A stretch of DNA of 64,000 bases from Streptomyces endophytica (GTDB lineage Bacteria; Actinomycetota; Actinomycetes; Streptomycetales; Streptomycetaceae): assembly GCF_026153355.1 (NCBI RefSeq), contig NZ_CP110636.1, positions 3,100,001 through 3,164,000 of the forward strand, written 5' to 3'. This document shows positions 49,655 through 57,611 of the stretch, piece after piece (the first letter of the stretch is position 1; every line of letters begins with the position of its first letter). Made by a program: the position numbers and the translations under genes. The notes beneath the pieces were generated by a model, which made no database searches, was not told the origin of the DNA, and was given only the letters and a program-made list of their open reading frames with translations.

Positions 49655-51504
49655 CTAAATGAAGAGCGCCGCGACCCGGTCCGGCGCGACGGGGCGGGAG
49701 TAGAGCCACCCCTGCCCCGTGTCGCAGCCGATGCGGCGAAGCCGCTCCGCCTGTTCGGCGCTTTCTACGCATTCGGCGGTGACCGTGAGCCCGAGGCGGT
49801 GGGCGAGTGCCACCAGTGCCTCGACGATCATCTCGTCGGCCGGATTGGGGTGTTCCTGGGAGCGGAACCCGCGGACGAACGACCCGTCGAGCTTCAATAC
49901 GGAAACCGGGAGGCGGCTGAGGTAGGCGAGGTTGGAGTAGCCCGTGCCGAAGTCGTCGATGGCGATCCGTACGCCCATGTCGCTCAGCGCCTGGAGGGCC
50001 TGGAGCGGGCGGCCGGCGGAGCCCATGACCGCCGACTCGGTCAGTTCCAGCTGGAGCAGCCGCGGCGGGAGGCCGGTCTCGGCGAGGATCCCGGCGACGT
50101 CCGCGACCAGGTCGGAGTCCCAGACCTGACGTACGGCCACATTGACGCTGACGAACAGCGGCCGGCCGTCGGGGTGCGCCAGCTGCCAGGCGCGGGCCTG
50201 GTGGCAGGCGCGTTCCAGGACCCACCGGCCCAGCTCGACGATCGCGCCGTTCTCCTCCGCCAGCGCGATGAACCGATTCGGCGACAGCGTCCCGAACTGC
50301 GGGTGCCGCCACCGGACCAGCGCCTCGACGCCCTGCGCCCGGCCGTCCCCAGTCCGACCAGCGGTTGGTACTCCAGGGTGAATTCGCCGCGGTCGACGGC
50401 CGGCCGGAGCGTGCTGGACAGCGCCTGGCGGGTCATCCGGTGGGCGTTGCGCTCCGGGTCGAAGAGCGTCCAGCGGGCCTTGCCGTCCTCCTTGGCCCAG
50501 TACAGCGTGGTGTCCGCGGCCTGCATCAGACCGGTCGCGGTGGTGCCGCCGGCGGCCCGCTCCACCACGCCGATGCTGGCCGACACCGACAGCCGCTGCC
50601 CGGCCAGGTCGAACGGGCGCTGCAGCGCGTCCAGCACGCACTGGGCCAGCTCGGCCAGCTGGTCGGTGCCGGTGGAGTCCTCCACCAGGAGGGCGAATTC
50701 GTCGCCGCCGAGCCGCGCCACCAGATGCCCGGTGCGGCCCGTGCCGCGGTCGTCGTCGGTCTCCGCGCAGCGCATCAGCCGCTGCGCCACCGCGCTGAGC
50801 AGCCGGTCGCCGACCCGGTGCCCGAGGGTGTCGTTGACGGCCTTGAAGCCGTCCAGGTCGAGGTAGCAGAGCCCGATCCGGCCGGTGCCGGTCGCGTCGA
50901 AGGCGGCCGTTTCCAGGGCGGCGGCGAGCCGTTCGAAGAACAGCGCCCGGTTGGGCAGCCGGGTCACCGGGTCGTGCATCTGCAGGTGCCGCAGCCGGGC
51001 GAGCAGGTCGTGGCGGTCGCTGATGTCGGCCACCGACAGCAGCATCCGCTCCTCGCCGCTGAGTGGTTCCGGCGTCAGCGGCTCGACCGTCACCTCCACC
51101 CATACGGAGTGCCCCTCGGGGTGTTTGAGGCGGCGGGTGCAGCGCAGCCGGTCGCTGCGGCCGCACAGTACCTCGCGGTAGGCGGTCCACACCCGGGGGT
51201 CGGCGCCCAGGTCGGTGAGGTCCGCCGCGGTCGCCGCCACCAGGTCGTCCGGGTCGGCGCCGACCAGCTCGCCGAAGGCGGGGTTGGCGGCCAGGACCAG
51301 TCCGTCGCGGTTGAGCACGGCCATCGCCAGGCGGCCCGCGTGGAAGGCGGCGCGGTAGTCGCCGAGGGAGGCGGCGGAGTCGTCGTGGCGGCCGGCCGGG
51401 GCGTGCCGGGCGTCGCCGGATTCTTTGGTGGTGCCGTTACGTTCCGTCACTGAGGGCAGCGTTGCTCCGGGCGTGCGGCCCGGGCCGTCGGGGTGTCCGC
51501 TCAC
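49655..51504 (-). pseudogene. PAS-GGDEF-EAL cyclic-di-GMP protein, frameshifted
   Basis: The first frame, from GTG 51504 (GGGAG upstream), encodes a PAS domain (about 50-164: LNRDGLVLAANPAFGELVGA) and a GGDEF domain with an intact active site (LVARLGGDEFALLVEDS, GGDEF at 266-270), then the beginning of EAL (FTLEYQPLVGLG). The rest of the EAL domain continues in another frame: VEALVRWRHPQFGTLSPNRF, LQLELTESAVMG and IDDFGTGYSNLAYLSRLP. The switch is at the C run 50347-50350 (GGGG on the coding strand); one extra base restores VGLGDGRAQGVEAL. An intact protein of about 616 aa would be a bifunctional diguanylate cyclase/phosphodiesterase that affects development. Genuine mutation or sequencing error cannot be separated here. 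Confidence 0.85.
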
Positions 51505-51811
51505 TGCTCGCTCCCGCTTGGCGCTTGTCTCGTGATGGAGGGGGGATCCCGCGCTGGAAAGTGTGGCGATCATAGAGGCTGGCACGAGGGCCGATCCAGC
51601 GACGCAGCCGTGCTCCCCGGCCCACATGACGGAACTTCAGCCATTTCTGCCCGGCTCTGTTCGCGGCGATTGCCCCGTTGGTCGTTTGTGACTGTCCGTT
51701 ACGGAGCGGCGGAGACGCGCCGGTCACTCGTCTGGGCCCCGAAAACAGGACGAATAGCATTAAATCGCCACAGGGTAGATGAGGTCCCCGAATCCGTCCC
51801 TGGAGGTCCGT

Positions 51812-53053
51812 GTGCCGCGCGCCCAGACGCCCGACGGGGGCGACCGCCGCCGCCTGCGGCGCCTGGCGGCCGTCCTCACCGCACTGAGCGCGCTGATCGC
51901 CACGTCCATCGTCGCCGGGCCCGCCACCGCCTCCGAGGCCGCCCTCCCCTGTGCGCTGGGCCGCAGCGAGGCCCACCACTCCGAGGGCCTGGACAGCTGG
52001 AACGGTTCCTACACCCGCCCGGACCGCCCGCTCGACGCGGTGCTGATCTACCTCTCCTTCCCGGACTCCCGGCCGGCCGCCACCCCGCAGGCGCTGGCCC
52101 GCGAGTACTTCCCCGCCACCTCCGCCTTCTTCGAGCGCGCCTCCTACGGCCGGTTCCGGCTGCGCCCGCACGTCCACCGCCCCTGGGTGCGGATGCCGCG
52201 CTCGTCCGTCTCCTACGGCATACAGCGCGACTGGGACGCCGGACGGCGCGCGGCCTACCTGCGCGACGCGGTTGCCGCCGCCGACCCCTCGGTGGACTTC
52301 GGCCGTTACGACGTGATCTATTTCGTCGCCGATCCGGGAGCGCCCGGCGTCGATTCGGACGCCACCAAGGTGGTCAACCTCGATCAGCCGATGCACGCCG
52401 ACGATCACGAGCTGCGCCGGTTCGTCACCGTCTTCGAGCAGAGCCCGCCGGACCGCAACGTCCTCGCGCACGAGACCGGTCACGTCTTCGACCTGCCCGA
52501 TCTGTACCACCGGCCGCAGAGCGGCAAGGGTGACTGGGACACCTATGTGGGGGACTGGGACCTCATGGGCAGCCAGTTCGGACTGGCGCCCGATCCCTTC
52601 GCCTGGCACAAGTGGAAGCTCGGCTGGATCGCCGACAACCAGGTTGACTGCGTCGATCTCGCACGCCCCGGCCTGTACTCGCTCCGCACCCTGACCGCCC
52701 CCCTCGAACCCCGCGGGCAGCGCCGCCCGCGGCTGCTGGTGCTCCGCACCGGCCCCGACAGCGCGCTCGCCATCGAGGCGCGCAGCGCCCTGGGCAACGA
52801 CCGCTCCCTGTGCAGCGAGGGCGTCCTCGCCTACCGCATCGACAGCGCGACCGCCTCCGGCTCGGGCCCGGTCCACGTCCTCGACGGCCACCCCGCCACC
52901 TCCGCCTGCTGGGGCACCTCCGTCTACCCGCCGCTCGCGGACGCGCCCCTGGGCGTGGGGGAGAGCATGGACGACGCGCAGGACGGCGTACGGATCCAGG
53001 TGGCCGGGCGGACCGGCGACGGCGACTGGGCGGTCAAGATCGGCCGGGGGTGA
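51812..53053 (+). CDS. Secreted M6-type metalloprotease-domain protein
   Basis: A 413-aa exported protein. A signal peptide (LAAVLTALSALIATSIVAGP) ends near ATA-SEA. The catalytic zinc motif is HETGH in RNVLAHETGHVFDLPDLYH, with the downstream GDWDLMGSQFGLAPDPFAWH typical of the M6 (immune-inhibitor A-like) family, which also matches the WDLMG Met-turn. GTG 51812 has GGAGG 5 nt upstream; ATG 51779 is an alternative. The C-terminal part has beta-rich sequence without a known module. It is divergent from the GGDEF-EAL gene, and a terminator and a tRNA-Lys follow. Confidence 0.87.
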   Translation: MPRAQTPDGGDRRRLRRLAAVLTALSALIATSIVAGPATASEAALPCALGRSEAHHSEGLDSWNGSYTRPDRPLDAVLIYLSFPDSRPAATPQALAREYFPATSAFFERASYGRFRLRPHVHRPWVRMPRSSVSYGIQRDWDAGRRAAYLRDAVAAADPSVDFGRYDVIYFVADPGAPGVDSDATKVVNLDQPMHADDHELRRFVTVFEQSPPDRNVLAHETGHVFDLPDLYHRPQSGKGDWDTYVGDWDLMGSQFGLAPDPFAWHKWKLGWIADNQVDCVDLARPGLYSLRTLTAPLEPRGQRRPRLLVLRTGPDSALAIEARSALGNDRSLCSEGVLAYRIDSATASGSGPVHVLDGHPATSACWGTSVYPPLADAPLGVGESMDDAQDGVRIQVAGRTGDGDWAVKIGRG

Positions 53054-53081
53054 CGGCAGGGGCGTCGTTCCGCGCCCATGA

Positions 53082-53112
53082 CGAAGGCCCCCACCTGAGG
53101 TGAGGGCCTTCG
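53082..53112. terminator. Terminator shared by the protease gene and tRNA-Lys
   Basis: 15-bp stem with one mismatch: CGAAGGCCCCCACCT at 53082-53096 with 53098-53112. It lies between the protease stop and the 3' end of the minus-strand tRNA, so it can serve both. Confidence 0.8.
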
Positions 53113-53120
53113 GCCGTCTG

Positions 53121-53194
53121 TGCGCCGCCAGGGACTCGAACCCCGGACCCGCTGATTAAGAGTCAGCTGCTCTAACCAACTGAGCTAGCGGCGC
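53121..53194 (-). tRNA. tRNA-Lys (anticodon CTT), copy 3
   Basis: Identical in all 74 nt to the copies at 28754 and 36055, with anticodon loop CTCTTAA and no encoded CCA. Each copy has its own distinct terminator hairpin. Confidence 0.95.
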
Positions 53195-53256
53195 CTGCTG
53201 ACGGGGAAAACATTAGCATCCTGATCGGGGAGGACAAAAATCGGTTTCCCGCGGCC

Positions 53257-53895
53257 CTAGGCCAGCGCCGAAACGCGGGGCTGACCTGCGGCTTCCCCTG
53301 CCTCCCCGGGCGCCGGGCGGGCCGCGCGGACACAGGCCCACAGCAGCACGTCCGGCCCCGGCAGCCAGGGCCGGCGGACGTCCGGCGCCACCAGCCACCG
53401 GGAGCCCGCGACCGCGTCGTCGTCGGCCGGAGCGGTGCGCGGACGCGGAGCGGTACGCGGGCCCGTACGGGTGGCGGGGGCGGGGTGCGGGTGCAGCGGC
53501 GGGATGGTCACCGCGTCCCCGCTGCCGTGGCACAGCAGCGGCGGGACGGCCGCCGCCCACTCCTCCCAGACCAGCAGCGCCGGCAGCCGCTGGGCGGTGC
53601 CCGGCGCGGCGAACAGCAGGATCCGCCCGCGGTGCGCGGCCACCGGGCCGGAACCGGGGCCGGCGGACCAGAGCCGGTCCACCATCCGCCGCCCGAACAG
53701 CGCCGGGGCGTTGATCACGTCGAAGGCCGTCCCGCACGGCAGCACGCTCGGCGCGTCCGGCTGCAGCGCCCACAGGGCGTGCAGGTCGTCCGGGTGGGGG
53801 CTGGCCGAGGCGAGCCAGTCGGCGCCGGCGAGGGTGACGTACGACGTGGCGGGGTGGGCGGGGGTGCGGGGGAGGTCGGGCAGCCGGTCACTCAT
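53257..53895 (-). CDS. Bifunctional primase/polymerase (Prim-Pol)-like protein
   Basis: A 212-aa protein resembling the N-terminal Prim-Pol domain proteins common in Streptomyces: DLHALWALQPDAPSVLPCGT, AFDVINAPALFGRRMVDRLW, GPVAAHRGRILLFAAPGTAQ and LLVWEEWAAAVPPLLCHGSG. The acidic metal site of active Prim-Pol enzymes is not obvious, so it may be non-catalytic. It ends in a Pro/Ala-rich segment. The ATG at 53895 is used. It is on the same strand as the nuclease/helicase operon, 215 bp downstream of the last gene and beyond a hairpin. Confidence 0.6.
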   Translation of the reverse strand: MSDRLPDLPRTPAHPATSYVTLAGADWLASASPHPDDLHALWALQPDAPSVLPCGTAFDVINAPALFGRRMVDRLWSAGPGSGPVAAHRGRILLFAAPGTAQRLPALLVWEEWAAAVPPLLCHGSGDAVTIPPLHPHPAPATRTGPRTAPRPRTAPADDDAVAGSRWLVAPDVRRPWLPGPDVLLWACVRAARPAPGEAGEAAGQPRVSALA

Positions 53896-53998
53896 GGGGA
53901 CAGGTCTACCGATACGGGCCGTACCGGTTCGGCTGATTGGTGGAAACCGGGACGGCGTGGCACGGGACCCGGTACCTTGCCCCTTCGCATATGCCAGC

Positions 53999-54023
53999 GG
54001 CTCATGGTTGGTGACCATGAGCC
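53999..54023 (-). terminator. Hairpin terminator
   Basis: Perfect 10-bp stem GGCTCATGGT (53999-54008) with its complement (54014-54023), 5-nt loop. About 90 bp beyond the stop of the minus-strand gene at 54111, hence the likely end of the nuclease/helicase transcript. Confidence 0.75.
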
Positions 54024-54110
54024 GTCGTGGGGCGTCTGAGGCGGATGTGAACGAGCGGACCGGTCGGCCCGTGGAGGGCGGTCGTCGGACGGGTCGGTGC
54101 GCGGACGGGC

Positions 54111-54494
54111 TCAGTCCATGTCGCCGAGCAGCGTGCCGCCGCTCCGCATCAGACTGCGGCCGAACTCGATCATCTTCTGGGCGTAGTCCTCGGTCCACTC
54201 GGCCTGCTCGGCGAGCACGGCCAGCGGCAGCCGGTCGAAGCGGCTCGGGTCGGCCAGCTGGGCGGCGGCCAGCGCCTGGAACTCCGTGGCGCGGTCGGCC
54301 GCGGCGCGGAAGGCCAGGGTCAGCTCCGTCGCGCGGCTCAGCAGCTCGCGCGGGTCCTCTATCGACTCCAGGTCGAAGAAGTGCTCGGGGTCGGCAACGG
54401 CCTCGGGTGGTTCGAAGAGCAGCTGCGCGGGCTTCATGCGCCGTGGCCTCGGTGCCGTACCACGGGGGTCGGGAGCCGGTCGCGGCTCGGACAT
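54111..54494 (-). CDS. Small hypothetical protein
   Basis: A 127-aa soluble protein starting MSEPRPAPDPRGTAPRPRR with GGAGGT upstream of the ATG. The N-terminal 25 residues are Pro/Arg-rich. The rest is acidic and helical (ESIEDPRELLSRATELTLAF; AEQAEWTEDYAQKMIEFGRS). No family is recognised. It follows the helicase gene by 131 bp on the same strand, so it may be a fourth operon member. Confidence 0.7.
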   Translation of the reverse strand: MSEPRPAPDPRGTAPRPRRMKPAQLLFEPPEAVADPEHFFDLESIEDPRELLSRATELTLAFRAAADRATEFQALAAAQLADPSRFDRLPLAVLAEQAEWTEDYAQKMIEFGRSLMRSGGTLLGDMD

Positions 54495-54625
54495 GTACGT
54501 ACCTCCAGATCGTGTGCCGCATTCCATTGTCCCGCCTCGCGCAAGTGCGCCCTGGGGCGTGAGGTGCACGGAGGGGGTGGCGGGGGTCCGCCGGGCCTTT
54601 CCGCCCGGCCCACGGGCCCCCGGTC

Positions 54626-55999
54626 TCACGGCCGCCAGGCCACCCGGTGCTCCTGCAGGTGGGCGAGGACGGCGTGGTTCGCCTCCCAGCCGTCCGGGAA
54701 CTTCACCGTGACGCCCAGGCTGACCGGCTCGGTCGAGGGGTGCTCGTCGAGGAGGTCCGCGACCCCGGCCCGGCAGACCACGATGCAGGCGTGGCGGTGC
54801 CGGGACGCGAGCACGCACAGCCGGCCGGTCTCCAGATGGAACGCGGTGGCGTCGGGCCGCCCGGAGAGCGGGTGCAGGACGACCGTGACGTCGAACTCGC
54901 GGCCCTGGAGGCGGTTGGCGGTGTCCACCGTGACGTCGGACACCCCGAGCTCCGCGAGGGCGGCGCGGACCGCGGCGGCCTGGTCGCGGTGGGCCGTGCC
55001 GACCGCGATCCGGGCGGCGGTCAGCGGCGTCGGCTCCGGCGCGTGCTCACCGCTCGCCGCGCCGCCGCGGTCCAGCAGCCGCCGCACCACCAGGGCCACC
55101 GCCCGCACCGCCTCCGGGTCCGTCCGCGGCGTACGCCGGGCGGGCAGCTCCAGCAGGCCCCACCCGGACTCGGCGGCCTCGTCCAGGACCCGGTCCACGC
55201 CCGAGCCGTCGCCCGGCACCCCGAACGCCAGCCGCCGCTCACCGGGCCCGGTGCCGCTGCGGAACGGCGTGTACGGGTAGAACGCGGCGGAGACCAGCGG
55301 GGCGGCCGAGGCGGGCAGCCGCCAGGAGACCGGGAGGCGGTGCTGCGGCAGGTCGGGGTTGTGCGCGAGGAGGGTGGAGACGGCGCTGGCCGACGGGTCG
55401 TACGTCAGCCCGGCCCACTGCTCGGCGCCGACCACGCTGAACGGGTCCAGCTGCCCGGGGTCGCCCACGAACAGCGCCCGCTCGAAGAGCCCGGCCACGC
55501 TCAGCAGTGCGTCCGACCGCATCTGGTACGCCTCGTCCACGATGGCGTGCCGCCACGGCTCCTCGACCTTGGTGTAGGCCCACTTCGCGGCCGTCGACAC
55601 CACGACATCCAGCCCGGCCAGATCGGCGATCTTCGCGGACGTACGGACCGCCGGCAGCTCGGCCAGCGCCGGGTCGAACGCGCCGGGCTCACTGCTGTGC
55701 AGCCGGCCGACCGGCAGCTCCGGGTCCTTCTCGGCGAGCCGCAGCACGAGGTCGTCGACCTGGGCGTTGGTCTGCGCGACGATCATCAACGGGCGCCCGG
55801 CGGCGGCCAGTTCGCGGGCCGCGCGGACGACCAGGGTGGACTTGCCGGCACCCGGCGGCGAGTCGACGACGACGCCGCGGCGGGTGCCGTGCAGCGTGTC
55901 GCGCAGGATCGCGTCGGTGGCCGCCGCGGCCGCCACGGAGGGATCGGTGTCCCGGGCGCCGGCGCCGGCGGTGGGGGGCGGGTCCTGAAGGGCCGTCAT
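54626..55999 (-). CDS. SF1 (Upf1/Dna2-like) helicase
   Basis: A 457-aa P-loop helicase with all SF1 motifs: I SPPGAGKST (47-55), II VDEAYQM (154-160), III FVGDPGQLDPF (177-187), IV VSWRLPASAAPLVSAAFY, V VDTANRLQGREFDVTVVL (358-375) and VI LCVLASRHRHACIVV (394-408). Motif V and VI forms are those of the Upf1/Dna2 group. It should translocate on nucleic acid using ATP. Start ATG 55999; an alternative lies 6 codons upstream. It is the third gene after the nuclease and the 516-aa protein (61-bp gap), so the helicase and nuclease likely act together on DNA. Confidence 0.88.
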   Translation of the reverse strand: MTALQDPPPTAGAGARDTDPSVAAAAATDAILRDTLHGTRRGVVVDSPPGAGKSTLVVRAARELAAAGRPLMIVAQTNAQVDDLVLRLAEKDPELPVGRLHSSEPGAFDPALAELPAVRTSAKIADLAGLDVVVSTAAKWAYTKVEEPWRHAIVDEAYQMRSDALLSVAGLFERALFVGDPGQLDPFSVVGAEQWAGLTYDPSASAVSTLLAHNPDLPQHRLPVSWRLPASAAPLVSAAFYPYTPFRSGTGPGERRLAFGVPGDGSGVDRVLDEAAESGWGLLELPARRTPRTDPEAVRAVALVVRRLLDRGGAASGEHAPEPTPLTAARIAVGTAHRDQAAAVRAALAELGVSDVTVDTANRLQGREFDVTVVLHPLSGRPDATAFHLETGRLCVLASRHRHACIVVCRAGVADLLDEHPSTEPVSLGVTVKFPDGWEANHAVLAHLQEHRVAWRP

Positions 56000-56060
56000 T
56001 CCGCGGTGATCTCCCAAGGCGTGGCGGGCAGGGCGGTCCGGGGGCGGGGGTGGATACGGG

Positions 56061-57611
56061 TCACAGGAAGTCCTCCGCGGTCACCGGGTCGGCGGTCTCG
56101 TGCGGCGCGTCCGTGCTGGCGGAGGGCGGGCCGCCGTGGGTCCACGGGGTGTCCTCCGGGTCCGGGAGCTCCGGGCCGCCGCGCGGGGCGTGTTCGAACA
56201 GCGTCCAGCAGACCGTGTCCGCGGGCTCCGGCACCGAGCCGGGCTCCGGGGTCCGGCTGCGGCCCATCCCGCCGGTCAGCCGCACCACCAGCACGTCCGG
56301 TCCGCCCGGCCCGTACGCCACGAACTCGGCGGGCTGGCTCCGGCCGTCCGCCAGCGGGCGGTAGAGCTTGGCGCCGGCGGACAGCAGGGGGCGGTCGGCG
56401 GTGCGCAGCGTCACCAGGGGGCGCGGCATCGGGCGCTTGCCCTCGGACATCGCCATCTCCACGGCGGTCACCGTGCCCTCGAACGCCTCCCCGGCCAGCC
56501 GGCGGCCCGCCATCACCAACGGGTCGTCCAGCGCCTCCTGGGCGTCCAGCTGCGCCTGCGCGGTCTCCCGGGCGGACAGCTTCTGCGCGGCGGTCACCGC
56601 GTCGTCCCGCCGGGGCTGCGGCGGCTCCCCGGCGCGCACCCGGTCGCGGTGCGCCGTGTACGACCAGCGGTCGCGCTTCCAGCGGTCGGCGACCCGGGCG
56701 CCCTCGGGGAGCGCCCGCAGCAGGTCGAGGCCGCGCCAGACGGCGTCCCAGGTCGGCCGCAACTGGCTCTCGACCAGGGCGCGCAGCTCCTCCTCGGCGC
56801 CGGTCAGCCCGGCGTCGTAACGGGCCATCGCGGGCGCGAGCAGACGGTTGTCGAACGCCGGGTCCGTGGCCGGCCCGGCGGGCGGGCACCGCAGCTGGCC
56901 GTCCGCGTCGCGCGCCGACTCGGCGAACTCGGCGGCCTCCTGGCCGGACCTCCCCGGCGGCGGGTCGATCCACGCCAGCAGCGCGCCCAGGTGCTGGTCC
57001 TCCAGCACGCTCTGGCCGGTCGCCCAATGGCGGGCAAGCAGCCCCGTCATGGGGAGCAGCAGACCGGCGCCGGGGACCCGCGCGCGCTCGCCGAAATGCG
57101 TCAGCCAGCGGCCCAGCAGCGGGACGTGCGGCGGCGCGGGATGGGCCGCCTCCGGTTCCTGCTCGGCCGTCCGCCGGAACCGCATCGAGCGGCCCAGCAG
57201 CCGGACGTACTCCACGCCGGCCGCGCTGGGGACGATCAACTGCGGGGCGTCCGCGCACAGTTCGACCTGCACCGGGACCTTCTTGCCGGTCTCGGGGTCG
57301 GTCTCCTTGCGCTCCTCCCACTCCACGGCGTCGGCGAAACCGTCCACGTACGGGAGCACCGTCTCGGCCAGCTCGGCGAGGAACGCGAACCGCAGATCGC
57401 GGTTGCGCGGCTGCGGGACGGCCAGCAGGGCGGGCTTCTCGCGGTCCGTGCCGACCAGCGCGCCCAGCGGGGCACCGGCCTCGCCCGCGGTCGTCAACGG
57501 CACGAGGACCAGCGGGTTTTCGGAGAGATGGCGGTGCCGGACCGTACAGCGCGGGCGGGCGCGGCCGGCGGCCACCGCCTCCATCCGGGCCAGCGTCTCG
57601 ATCAGCGACAT
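56061..57611 (-). CDS. Hypothetical protein linked to nuclease and helicase
   Basis: A 516-aa protein of unknown function. It starts MSLIETLARMEAVAAGRARP directly after the nuclease stop codon (TAG then ATG), so the two are co-translated. It contains a beta-rich N-terminal region (RCTVRHRHLSENPLVLVPL), a central helical region with RPTWDAVWRGLDLLRALPEG, and a C-terminal beta-barrel-like part (LVTLRTADRPLLSAGAKLYR) before an acidic tail. No catalytic motif, signal peptide or membrane segment is seen. Its fixed place between a RecB-type nuclease and an SF1 helicase suggests a structural or DNA-binding subunit of the same complex. Confidence 0.75.
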   Translation of the reverse strand: MSLIETLARMEAVAAGRARPRCTVRHRHLSENPLVLVPLTTAGEAGAPLGALVGTDREKPALLAVPQPRNRDLRFAFLAELAETVLPYVDGFADAVEWEERKETDPETGKKVPVQVELCADAPQLIVPSAAGVEYVRLLGRSMRFRRTAEQEPEAAHPAPPHVPLLGRWLTHFGERARVPGAGLLLPMTGLLARHWATGQSVLEDQHLGALLAWIDPPPGRSGQEAAEFAESARDADGQLRCPPAGPATDPAFDNRLLAPAMARYDAGLTGAEEELRALVESQLRPTWDAVWRGLDLLRALPEGARVADRWKRDRWSYTAHRDRVRAGEPPQPRRDDAVTAAQKLSARETAQAQLDAQEALDDPLVMAGRRLAGEAFEGTVTAVEMAMSEGKRPMPRPLVTLRTADRPLLSAGAKLYRPLADGRSQPAEFVAYGPGGPDVLVVRLTGGMGRSRTPEPGSVPEPADTVCWTLFEHAPRGGPELPDPEDTPWTHGGPPSASTDAPHETADPVTAEDFL

